Source: an uncultured Clostridia bacterium
GTDB taxonomy: Bacteria > Bacillota_A > Clostridia > Oscillospirales > Ruminococcaceae
Length of the DNA: 6,679 nucleotides
Assembly: GCA_947169455.1 (NCBI GenBank)
Contig: CAMVPV010000080.1
Location: 1 to 6,679, forward strand
Direction: 5' to 3'
The notes beneath the pieces are model-generated. The model was given only the letters and a program-made list of their open reading frames with translations. It had not been told where the DNA came from and did not search any database. Each line of letters begins with the position of its first letter. The stretch's first letter is position 1. Shown here in pieces: positions 1 to 5,722 of this stretch. The position numbers and the translations under genes were made by a program.

Positions 1-232
1 CCGCGGGAGCTTTTTCGGGGCTTTCGGAAAAAGCGTTGCCTGTGAGGGCTGCAGCTGCTGTTCCCGCATCTGTGGGCGTGCTGAGCCTGTTCTGGAGGTA
101 TGCGCCGCCGAATCCGGACGCGCCGCCTGCTATCATTACTGCAAGAAACAGAGCCGCTGTTTTTCCGGTGCCGTTCTTTTTCTTGCTTGTGTTTTCATTC
201 ACATCAATGTAATTATAATTGTTTTCGTACAT
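1..232 (-). CDS. N-terminus of a membrane-anchored protein, possibly an HtrA-like serine protease (partial, runs off left edge)
   Basis: Seventy-seven codons are visible, read leftward from an ATG at 232 and open to the window edge. The ATG follows AAAGGA (246-241) by 8 nt, a good ribosome binding site. The protein begins MYENNYNYIDV, a Tyr/Asn-rich cytoplasmic head. A Lys-rich patch (KKK at residues 17-19) follows, then a hydrophobic Gly/Ala-rich segment at about residues 26-46 (ALFLAVMIAGG onward), then a Thr/Ala/Ser/Pro-rich linker. This is the layout of a single-pass, N-in membrane anchor with an extracytoplasmic domain beyond a flexible linker. In Clostridia this head type is common on HtrA/DegP-like proteases, but no catalytic domain is in view, so that identity is inference. 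A near-consensus promoter lies 67 nt upstream. Confidence is good for a real gene and low for the product. An anchored sensor or other secreted-domain protein is equally possible. Confidence 0.7.
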   Translation of the reverse strand, partial: MYENNYNYIDVNENTSKKKNGTGKTAALFLAVMIAGGASGFGGAYLQNRLSTPTDAGTAAAALTGNAFSESPEKAPA

Positions 233-259
233 ACATCTCATCCTTTCAGATAACTATGT

Positions 260-282
260 ACGGCGGTCATCTGCTTCGCCGT
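260..282 (-). other. Small hairpin in the 5' leader of the left-edge gene
   Basis: ACGGCG and CGCCGT (277-282 and 260-265) form a perfect 6-bp stem with an 11-nt loop in the roughly 60-nt leader. A competing 7-bp pairing exists between 267-273 and 245-251, with one G-U, and it would cover sequence right next to the ribosome binding site. The pairing is seen in the sequence; any regulatory effect is inference. Confidence 0.35.
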
Positions 283-298
283 CTGTTTTGTTTCTGTG

Positions 299-326
299 AT
301 TATATGATAAAGTGCCGTTGTGTAAA
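299..326 (-). promoter_or_regulatory. Sigma-A-type promoter for the left-edge gene
   Basis: On the minus strand the -35 box is TTTACA (326-321), then a 16-bp spacer, then a perfect TATAAT -10 box (304-299). Transcription would start near 292 and give a leader of about 60 nt before the ATG at 232. This promoter lies downstream of the intrinsic terminator at 417-455, so the gene can be expressed independently of whatever is transcribed further upstream. Confidence 0.75.
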
Positions 327-416
327 CCTCGTGAAATGAATTTGAAAAGCTGTTAAAAACAATATGGTTGTTTCAGAAACCGTCTCGTCAGGGGACGCTG
401 CCTGCCTGCGGCGCAC

Positions 417-455
417 AAAAAGAGCCTTCCGGACAAATGCGCCGCGGAAAGCTCT
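417..455 (-). terminator. Intrinsic terminator on the minus strand
   Basis: Read on the minus strand, AGAGCTTTCCG (455-445) pairs with CGGAAGGCTCT (431-421). This is an 11-bp stem with one G-U wobble and a 13-nt loop, followed at once by a T tract (421-417, five T). On the plus strand the wobble becomes a C/A mismatch and no T tract follows, so the orientation is clear. No protein gene ends here. It therefore ends a non-coding transcript or sits in a leader of the left-edge gene. Confidence 0.75.
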
Positions 456-560
456 CATCTATATCATGCGGAAAAATACAGTACAGCGGGGAAAGCTGTT
501 CTGAGGGCTGCTTTGTACCGCGCCACTTCTCCCCGGCATACAGCGCTGTGTTTTTCCGCC
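417..560 (-). ncRNA. Candidate small structured RNA or riboswitch-like leader (about 144 nt, unrecognised)
   Basis: Three elements line up on the minus strand. A promoter (595-567) predicts a start near 560. A long hairpin begins within one base of that start. The intrinsic terminator at 455-417 ends the unit. The basal stem pairs 559-551 with 468-476 (GCGGAAAAA with TTTTTCCGC, 9 bp), then after one mismatch 549-546 with 478-481 (4 bp). Above an internal loop, 537-526 pairs with 486-495 through GC-rich arms (GGGGA with TCCCC at the core, 10 bp with two single-base bulges). The apex is about 30 nt and weakly structured. I do not recognise it as 6S, SRP, tmRNA, RNase P, T-box or a c-di-GMP riboswitch. 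It may be a free small RNA, or a leader of the gene at 232 that reads through under some condition. Strand is uncertain because the basal stem pairs slightly better on the plus strand (U-G at 477/550). Confidence 0.5.
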
Positions 561-567
561 TGATATA
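460..567. repeat. Long imperfect inverted repeat (arms 460-481 and 546-567)
   Basis: The left arm has TATATCA, GCGGAAAAA and ACAG. The right arm has CTGT, TTTTTCCGC and TGATATA. All 20 of these positions pair, with a T/C mismatch at 467/560 and a T-G pair at 477/550. The outer TATATCA arms overlap the predicted minus-strand -10 region, so the outermost part would not be in that RNA. The 64 bp between the arms contain a second nested GC-rich stem. It could be the DNA trace of a structured RNA or, less likely, a very small inverted-repeat element. Confidence 0.75.
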
Positions 568-595
568 TTCTATGCGCAATGCTGAACATGGTGAA
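567..595 (-). promoter_or_regulatory. Probable promoter for the minus-strand candidate RNA
   Basis: On the minus strand TTCACC (595-590) is separated by exactly 17 bp from TAGAAT (572-567), which has one mismatch to TATAAT. The -35 box matches TTGACA at four of six positions. The predicted start, near 560, falls on the first G of the basal stem of the RNA. Support comes mostly from this coincidence with the stem and the terminator. Confidence 0.45.
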
Positions 596-683
596 TATGC
601 CTGTCTCCGGCTGTCGGCTCATGAATGGGAAAAATCACCAAAACAGACGGATAAACAATATATGCGAATTAATATAAAAGCTA

Positions 684-712
684 TTGAATTTTACATAATA
701 ATATGATACAAT
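684..712 (+). promoter_or_regulatory. Sigma-A-type promoter for the EAL gene
   Basis: TTGAAT (684-689), a 17-bp spacer and TACAAT (707-712) lie in an AT-rich stretch. The predicted start near 719 gives a leader of about 55 nt before the ATG at 774. That leader shows no c-di-GMP riboswitch (GEMM-I) signature that I can see. Confidence 0.65.
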
Positions 713-773
713 AGGATATAGTGTGCAAATGTGAGGATAAACAGGGGAATTTACAGGAAAGGGATCGTTACAG

Positions 774-2882
774 ATGAATGATGTCTTTTATCAGTATATA
801 CATGAATATATGCAGGAGATACTGTATATAAAGGAGCCGGAGGAGCTCGAAAAGGTGACCTTTGTATATGAAAGCAATATCTCCGCTAAAGCAGATATGT
901 CCGAAGAGATGGCTTCAAAGCTGTGGCAGGACGCCAAGAATGTAGCGAGCGTGCTTGCCTGTCTGCGCGCAGGCAGCGTCGGACAAGCCTCCGCTGTAAA
1001 GACGGACGGTCTTTCCGGACAGGAGATAGCAGAGCTCGCCGAGACAGAGGGCATCATCAAGGGCAACCGCATGACGTATCACTTCCAGCCGATAGTGAAC
1101 GTAGAGGACGGCGAGATATATTCCTACGAAGCACTCATGCGCCCGAGGAGCGATATGGCACTCTCTCCTCTGCATATAATAAAATATGCCGAGATAGCCG
1201 GCAGGCTCAATGATATAGAGCTTGCCACCTTCATGAACGTGCTCGGCATAATCGACAGCCACAAGGAGCTTTTTCTCGGCAGGAAGGTGTTCATCAACAG
1301 CATACCCAAGGCGTATCTTTCGGCGGGCGATTTCATCCGCGTGGATGAGCTGCTCTCCCGCAACTCCGATACGGTCGTTGTCGAGATAACAGAGCAGACC
1401 GAGTTCGATGAGGCAAGCTTCCGCGAAATGAAGGAACGCTACCGCCGCATGAACATCAAGATAGCGATAGACGATTACGGCACGGGCTATTCCAATATAA
1501 AGAACCTTCTCAGATATACTCCCGATTACGTGAAGATAGACCACTCGCTGCTCAGCAATATACAGAACAGCGCGAAGAAGCGCCATTTCGTGCGTGAGAT
1601 AATCGAGTTCTGCCACGATAACGGCATCAAGGCGCTTGCGGAGGGCGTTGAGACCGAGGAAGAGCTTCATTGTGTGATACTCCTCGGCGCCGACCTGGTA
1701 CAGGGCTTCTATACGGCACGCCCGTCGGCGGATATACTCGAATCGATACCCGCCGGGATAAAGCAGCAGATAAAGCTTTTCCGCGAGGAACGCCAGGACG
1801 GTGTTGACCAGCACATCTATTATGCCGAGGATTCCGAAAGGATACAGCTCGACAGGCTGGTCAAGAACGGATTTACCTGCATTACCGCCGGCAAGGAACA
1901 TTGCAGCGGCGACTTTGCTGTGATAGGCTCGCCCGCGCTCGATACCGAGATACATATCGTCGTGCAGGACGGCTTCAGCGGGCATATCACCCTTGAAAAC
2001 GTGCACCTTTCAAATGTCAAGGGACGCCCCTGCATAGATATAGGTGAAAACTGCAATGTCACCATAGTCATAAACGGCGAGAACATCTTCCGCAAGACGG
2101 GGATACGTGTCCCCGACGGCTCGGAGCTCACCGTGGAGGGCGAGGGGATGCTGCGCATCTACCTCAAGAATTCAGAGTATTACGGCATAGGCAACGACCT
2201 TGAAGCAAAGCACGGCACGCTCAACTTCAGGCAGCGTGAGCTCATCATGATAGAAGCTGCCGGCAAGAAGGGCGTGTGCATAGGCTCGGGGCGCGGCGGT
2301 CCTATCAATATCTTCAGGGGACAGTATGTGATAGAAGCCAACGGAGAGCTTGGCGTCGGTATAGGTGCGTTCTACGGCAAGAACAAGCTGTTTATAGACA
2401 ACTGCGATTTCAATGCGGAGATGTCGGTCACCAAGGGCGTTGCGATAGGATCGCTCGACCGCAGCACCGATGTGCTCATCTCGCACTCTTCCGCAAAGCT
2501 TTACCTCTCCGGCAGGGAGTTCGCTGCGATAGGCACCGTGAGCGGAGAAAGCTCGGATATAAAGATAAAGGATGCGAACGTCCTCGTCAATCTCCAGTCT
2601 GACCGCTGCACCGCGGCGGGCGCACTGAACGGCTGCACCGATTTCTCGGTATGCAACGCCACCTACCGCGTCATGGCAGGCGGCGAGAAGATGCTCCCGT
2701 TCGGCGGCTTCATCGGCGAAACGCACGTCAGCCTCACCGATGCCGATACATCTATCCGCGTCGAGACGACCACCGATTTCCGCGATTTCATCTCCGAGGA
2801 GAATATCCGCATAGTAAACGGCAGAACGCTCTTCATGCTCAACGGCTACGAAAAAGAACTGAAGACCGAGAAAGCCGATTAG
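774..2882 (+). CDS. EAL-domain cyclic-di-GMP phosphodiesterase fused to a C-terminal beta-helix-like repeat domain
   Basis: The 702-residue protein should hydrolyse cyclic-di-GMP to pGpG in the cytoplasm; there is no signal peptide or membrane helix. Residues 1-95 are an unassigned acidic, helical head. The EAL domain spans about 97-335 and keeps the expected catalytic set: E119 of EAL, N175 (FINS), E204 (VEIT), D233/D234 in the DDYGTG loop, K254 (VKID), E290 (ALAEGVE) and Q310 (VQGF), with substrate-side FQP at 104-106. This predicts an active enzyme. From about 390 to 650 the protein is beta-rich, with ENCNVTIVINGEN (425-437), a Leu-rich VPDGSELTVEGEG segment (446-458), and I-G or A-G turns at 473, 504, 531, 559, 587, 616 and 648. 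I read this as a right-handed parallel beta-helix like those of secreted carbohydrate-binding or adhesin-like proteins. The ATG at 774 follows AGGAAAGG (755-762). The next ATG, at 778, is out of frame. The enzyme call is firm; the beta-helix call is moderate. Confidence 0.95.
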   Translation: MNDVFYQYIHEYMQEILYIKEPEELEKVTFVYESNISAKADMSEEMASKLWQDAKNVASVLACLRAGSVGQASAVKTDGLSGQEIAELAETEGIIKGNRMTYHFQPIVNVEDGEIYSYEALMRPRSDMALSPLHIIKYAEIAGRLNDIELATFMNVLGIIDSHKELFLGRKVFINSIPKAYLSAGDFIRVDELLSRNSDTVVVEITEQTEFDEASFREMKERYRRMNIKIAIDDYGTGYSNIKNLLRYTPDYVKIDHSLLSNIQNSAKKRHFVREIIEFCHDNGIKALAEGVETEEELHCVILLGADLVQGFYTARPSADILESIPAGIKQQIKLFREERQDGVDQHIYYAEDSERIQLDRLVKNGFTCITAGKEHCSGDFAVIGSPALDTEIHIVVQDGFSGHITLENVHLSNVKGRPCIDIGENCNVTIVINGENIFRKTGIRVPDGSELTVEGEGMLRIYLKNSEYYGIGNDLEAKHGTLNFRQRELIMIEAAGKKGVCIGSGRGGPINIFRGQYVIEANGELGVGIGAFYGKNKLFIDNCDFNAEMSVTKGVAIGSLDRSTDVLISHSSAKLYLSGREFAAIGTVSGESSDIKIKDANVLVNLQSDRCTAAGALNGCTDFSVCNATYRVMAGGEKMLPFGGFIGETHVSLTDADTSIRVETTTDFRDFISEENIRIVNGRTLFMLNGYEKELKTEKAD

Positions 2883-2978
2883 AAGCCGGATCGGATATCC
2901 GTTCTTTGATATCAGAGAACTGAAGATCTGATCTGTGATCTCTGAATAACTAATGATCTAAAAGGAGCTATCGTCCAA
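2883..2978 (+). other. Intergenic spacer with clustered GATCT repeats and a weak hairpin
   Basis: GATCT occurs four times within 35 bp (2925, 2930, 2937 and 2955). CAGAGA (2913-2918) can pair with TCTCTG (2939-2944), and AGATC (2924-2928) can instead pair with GATCT (2937-2941). There is no T tract and no convincing promoter, so transcription may run from the EAL gene into the next gene. Confidence 0.4.
2961..2970 (+). promoter_or_regulatory. Ribosome binding site of the PF06541-like gene
   Basis: AAAGGAGCTA precedes the ATG at 2979, with 11 nt between GGAG and the start. The identical ten bases precede ilvB (3941-3950). This supports the chosen start and a common initiation style for the two genes. 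Confidence 0.75.
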
Positions 2979-3920
2979 ATGACACCGATACCGTTTTTCG
3001 GATACGGTCTTTATGAGATGTATCTTCTGTTCCTGTTCTGGTCGTTCATCGGCTGGGGGATAGAGGTCTGCTATATGACCATCGAGACCGGAGAATATCA
3101 GAACCGCGGCTTTCTGAATATGCCCATCTGCCCGATATACGGGCTTGGCGTACTGCTTATAGCGGCGGTGTTCCGCCCCGTGAACCATACGTTCCTGCCG
3201 CTCTTCGCGGGCTCGGCGCTGCTGTGCACCGCTTTTGAGCTTTCGGTGGGGCTCCTTATGGAAAAGGTGTTCCACGGGCGATGGTGGGATTATTCCCATG
3301 AACATTTCAATTTCAAAGGGCTTATCTGCCTTAAGGTATCTATACTGTGGGGGCTGGGCTGCGTGCTCGTTATACGTATAGTACACCCGATAGTCGAGAA
3401 GATCGTCATGCTGATGCCTATCAAGGTCGGCGCGGCAGTGATAATAGTATCGTCGGTGCTTATAGCGATAGACCTCACAGCTACGCTCATCTCGGTAAAT
3501 CAGCTGAGCCTGCGGCTCGAACAGCTTGAGAACATCTCGGAAAAGATGCTCGCCGTATCGGTGACGATAGGCGGCGTGCTTGCCGACAGGACGAACGATG
3601 TGGTATATGGCTGCGGCAAGGTAAAGGAAGGCTGCGGAAAGACCAGGGAAAAGCTCGCTGAAAAGATAAACGAGGGCAGGGAGGCCCTCGGCGAATACAA
3701 TGAGCAGCTGAGGGAAGAATATTCCGAGCTGAAGGTAAAGTATGAACAGCTGCTTGAAAGCAATCCGTTCACCGACAGACTGGTAAAGGCTTTCCCGACG
3801 ATGAGCAGCATACGCCATTCCCGTGCTATGAATGCACTGAAGCAGAGGCTCAATCCCAAAACGGAAAAACAGTACCGTCTCAAGCGTGAGGAAGTACTGA
3901 AGAAAAAGGAACATCACTGA
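2979..3920 (+). CDS. Putative ABC transporter permease-like membrane protein (PF06541/CmpB-like) with coiled-coil tail
   Basis: The 313-residue protein has about five hydrophobic segments: roughly 12-33, 52-68, 73-95, 113-136 and 148-174. Family hallmarks are clear: FWSFIGWGIEV near 20-30, NRGFLNMPICPIYG at 42-55, and RWWDYS (101-106) followed by NFKGLICL (111-118). These belong to the widespread Firmicutes family annotated 'putative ABC-transporter type IV'. Despite the name, transport has not been demonstrated for it and no ATPase gene lies nearby. Residues 175-313 form a long, charged, mostly helical cytoplasmic tail with heptad-like stretches (LRLEQLENISEKM near 178-190 and 222-260). The tail also has paired Gly-Cys-Gly motifs at 211-213 and 218-220, and ends in KKKEHH. 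It starts 96 nt after the EAL gene and ends 36 nt before ilvB. Family assignment is confident; function is unknown. Confidence 0.9.
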   Translation: MTPIPFFGYGLYEMYLLFLFWSFIGWGIEVCYMTIETGEYQNRGFLNMPICPIYGLGVLLIAAVFRPVNHTFLPLFAGSALLCTAFELSVGLLMEKVFHGRWWDYSHEHFNFKGLICLKVSILWGLGCVLVIRIVHPIVEKIVMLMPIKVGAAVIIVSSVLIAIDLTATLISVNQLSLRLEQLENISEKMLAVSVTIGGVLADRTNDVVYGCGKVKEGCGKTREKLAEKINEGREALGEYNEQLREEYSELKVKYEQLLESNPFTDRLVKAFPTMSSIRHSRAMNALKQRLNPKTEKQYRLKREEVLKKKEHH

Positions 3921-3940
3921 AGCGGTATATAATATCTAAT

Positions 3941-3950
3941 AAAGGAGCTA
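3941..3950 (+). promoter_or_regulatory. Ribosome binding site of ilvB
   Basis: AAAGGAGCTA places GGAG 9 nt before the ATG at 3957. No leader peptide, T-box or attenuator fits in the 36-nt gap, so any branched-chain amino acid control of ilvB would have to act upstream or by another route. Confidence 0.8.
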
Positions 3951-3956
3951 ATAAAG

Positions 3957-5636
3957 ATGGTTCTCAACGGTTCACAGATAATACTTGAATGTCTCATTGA
4001 ACAGGGTGTCGATACCGTGTTCGGCTATCCCGGAGGGGCAGTACTCAATATATACGATGCGCTTTACGATTACAGCGACAGGATAACGCACATACTCACC
4101 TCGCATGAGCAGAACGCCTGCCACGCTGCGGACGGCTACTCCCGCACCACCGGAAAGACCGGCGTAGTTATCGCCACCTCCGGCCCGGGCGCTACCAACC
4201 TTGTGACCGGTATAGCCACTGCGTATATGGACAGCATACCTCTCATCGCGATAACCGGAAATGTCACCACCGACCTGCTCGGACTGGACAGCTTCCAGGA
4301 GGTCGATATCACAGGCATAACGATGCCCATAACCAAGCACAACTATATCGTCAAGGATGTGAATGACCTTGCGGATATCATAAGAGAGGCGTTCTTCATC
4401 GCTAACGACGGCAGAAAGGGTCCCGTACTGATCGATATCCCCAAGGATATAACCGCCGCAAAATGTGAATTCGAGAACAAGCCCCTGCGCGGACACAGCT
4501 TCTCGGTCGATAGTGACGAGCTCAGGACAGCTGCCGAGGTCATCGCCTCCGCAGAAAGACCGTTCATCTATGCGGGCGGCGGCGCAGTTCTCTCGGACGC
4601 TGCCGATCAGCTTAAAAAATTCGCGGAGCTCATCGACGCGCCCGTATCGCTCTCTCTCATGGGACAGTGTGCGTTCGACAATACCGATCCGCGCTACACG
4701 GGTATGCTCGGTATGCACGGTACCAAGACCTCCGCGCTCGCACTGACCGAATGTGATGTTATGATAGTGCTCGGCTCGCGCTTCTCCGACCGCGTTACCT
4801 GCAACGCTTCTACGTTTGCGCGCACCACCAAGAAAGCAAAGATAATCCACATAGAGATAGACCCCGCAGAGGTCAACAAGAACGTCGAGATAGACTACAA
4901 TGTAGCAGGCGATGTGGGCTTCATACTCGCCGAGCTGAACAAGATACTCACCAGGCAGAGCCACCCTGAATGGCTCGCGAAGATAGCAGCATGGAAAAAG
5001 GAATTCCCGATAGGGCAGTACTCCGATGATGAGGAAGCCGTACTTCCCGAATATGTTATAAGGACGCTCTGTGAGCTCACCGGAGGTGATGCGATAATCT
5101 CCACAGAGGTCGGTCAGCACCAGATGTGGACAGCCGAGTATTACGACTTCAGGGGCAAGCACCGCTTTGCTACGTCGGGCGGCCTCGGAACGATGGGCTA
5201 CGGTCTCGGCGCTGCGATAGGCTGCAAGGTCGGGAACCCCGACACGCCCGTTATCAATATCGCGGGAGACGGCAGCTTCTACATGAACCTTACCGAGCTC
5301 TCCACGCTCGCAAAGTATAAGCTCCCTGTGATAGAGCTCGTGCTGAACAACTCCGTTCTCGGGATGGTGCGCCAGTGGCAGAGGCTGTTCTACAACTGCC
5401 ACTTCTCGCAGACCACGCTCGAAAAGCCCACCGACTTCATGATGCTTGCAAAGGCATTCGGAATTGAGGGCATTGAGATAACGAAGAAGAGCGAGGTGCG
5501 TCCCGCGCTCGAAAAGGCACTCGCGCTCGCCAAGACTGTGCTCATCAACTGCGTGATAGACAAGGATATCAATGTTCTGCCTATGGTCCCGGCGGGCGCT
5601 TCGGTAGCCGAACCGATACTCGAAATAAAGACCTGA
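3957..5636 (+). CDS. ilvB: Acetolactate synthase large subunit, biosynthetic type
   Basis: The 559-residue, full-length ThDP- and FAD-dependent enzyme condenses two pyruvates to 2-acetolactate (valine/leucine) or pyruvate with 2-ketobutyrate (isoleucine). The N-terminal pyrimidine-binding domain (about 1-170) carries FGYPGGAVLNIYD (22-34) and catalytic Glu51 in SHEQNACHAADGYSR. The central FAD domain (about 190-335) has GSRFSDRVT (273-281). The C-terminal ThDP/Mg domain has GDGSF (437-441) running to NN (464-465), and GMVRQWQ (469-475) with the conserved Trp474. The GSRFSDRVT and GMVRQWQ motifs mark the anabolic enzyme rather than the FAD-independent catabolic AlsS. Thr104 and Ser112 sit where plant enzymes have the herbicide-contact Pro197 and Ala205; I believe non-Pro residues are usual in Gram-positive homologues. 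No ilvN small subunit gene follows, as the next gene is an acetyltransferase, so a regulatory subunit, if any, lies elsewhere. Confidence 0.97.
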   Translation: MVLNGSQIILECLIEQGVDTVFGYPGGAVLNIYDALYDYSDRITHILTSHEQNACHAADGYSRTTGKTGVVIATSGPGATNLVTGIATAYMDSIPLIAITGNVTTDLLGLDSFQEVDITGITMPITKHNYIVKDVNDLADIIREAFFIANDGRKGPVLIDIPKDITAAKCEFENKPLRGHSFSVDSDELRTAAEVIASAERPFIYAGGGAVLSDAADQLKKFAELIDAPVSLSLMGQCAFDNTDPRYTGMLGMHGTKTSALALTECDVMIVLGSRFSDRVTCNASTFARTTKKAKIIHIEIDPAEVNKNVEIDYNVAGDVGFILAELNKILTRQSHPEWLAKIAAWKKEFPIGQYSDDEEAVLPEYVIRTLCELTGGDAIISTEVGQHQMWTAEYYDFRGKHRFATSGGLGTMGYGLGAAIGCKVGNPDTPVINIAGDGSFYMNLTELSTLAKYKLPVIELVLNNSVLGMVRQWQRLFYNCHFSQTTLEKPTDFMMLAKAFGIEGIEITKKSEVRPALEKALALAKTVLINCVIDKDINVLPMVPAGASVAEPILEIKT

Positions 5637-5666
5637 GCGGAGAGATGACCCCTCGGTCGCTCCCGC
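5637..5666 (+). terminator. Imperfect GC-rich hairpin after ilvB, possible weak terminator
   Basis: Immediately after the ilvB stop, 5637-5650 pairs with 5655-5666 around a CCTC loop: GCGG, bulge, GAG, bulge, then TGACC (with a T-G pair) against GGTCG-CTC-CCGC. It is stable, but the following bases (ATTGTAACAG) are not a T tract. It may be a weak or factor-assisted terminator, or a 3' end stabiliser. Confidence 0.4.
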
Positions 5667-5722
5667 ATTGTAACAGAATAATGATCGCCGGAGATCAATA
5701 CAGAACGTAAAGGATGATATCC

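Noticed and set aside
100..339. 79-codon plus-strand frame at the left edge
   Set aside because: It is antisense to the left-edge membrane protein, its leader and its promoter; composition is Cys/Phe/Arg-rich without family resemblance.
408..455. H-type pseudoknot on the plus strand
   Set aside because: The arms interleave, but no nucleotides are left to cross the 8-bp first stem, and one helix has a mismatch that becomes a wobble on the minus strand; a minus-strand terminator explains it better.
505..534. T-box-like GTACCGCG on the plus strand
   Set aside because: The conserved T-box core needs a contiguous AGGGTGG before it and a matching downstream arm plus terminator; here the core is interrupted, and the downstream gene is not an amino acid gene with that promoter.
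460..567. Miniature inverted-repeat transposable element
   Set aside because: No clear target-site duplication, no second copy in the window, and the repeat is integrated with a promoter and terminator.
368..706. Open frames in the 327-683 gap (plus strand 368-706, minus strand 388-579)
   Set aside because: They lack ribosome binding sites and protein-like composition, and they overlap the terminator and stem structures and, for the plus frame, the EAL promoter.
713..773. c-di-GMP riboswitch in front of the EAL gene
   Set aside because: The leader after the predicted start is only about 55 nt and lacks the GEMM conserved segments.
915..2006. 363-codon open frame on the minus strand inside the EAL gene
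   Set aside because: It is antisense to a clearly conserved enzyme domain, has low-complexity His/Tyr/Ala-rich composition and no supported ribosome binding site; it is a by-product of codon bias.
2958..3917. 319-codon open frame on the minus strand opposite the PF06541 gene
   Set aside because: It mirrors the membrane protein gene almost exactly; the plus frame has family motifs and a good ribosome binding site, this one has neither.
3972..5402. 476-codon open frame on the minus strand inside ilvB
   Set aside because: It is entirely antisense to a full-length conserved enzyme and resembles no protein family; the length comes from the codon bias of ilvB.
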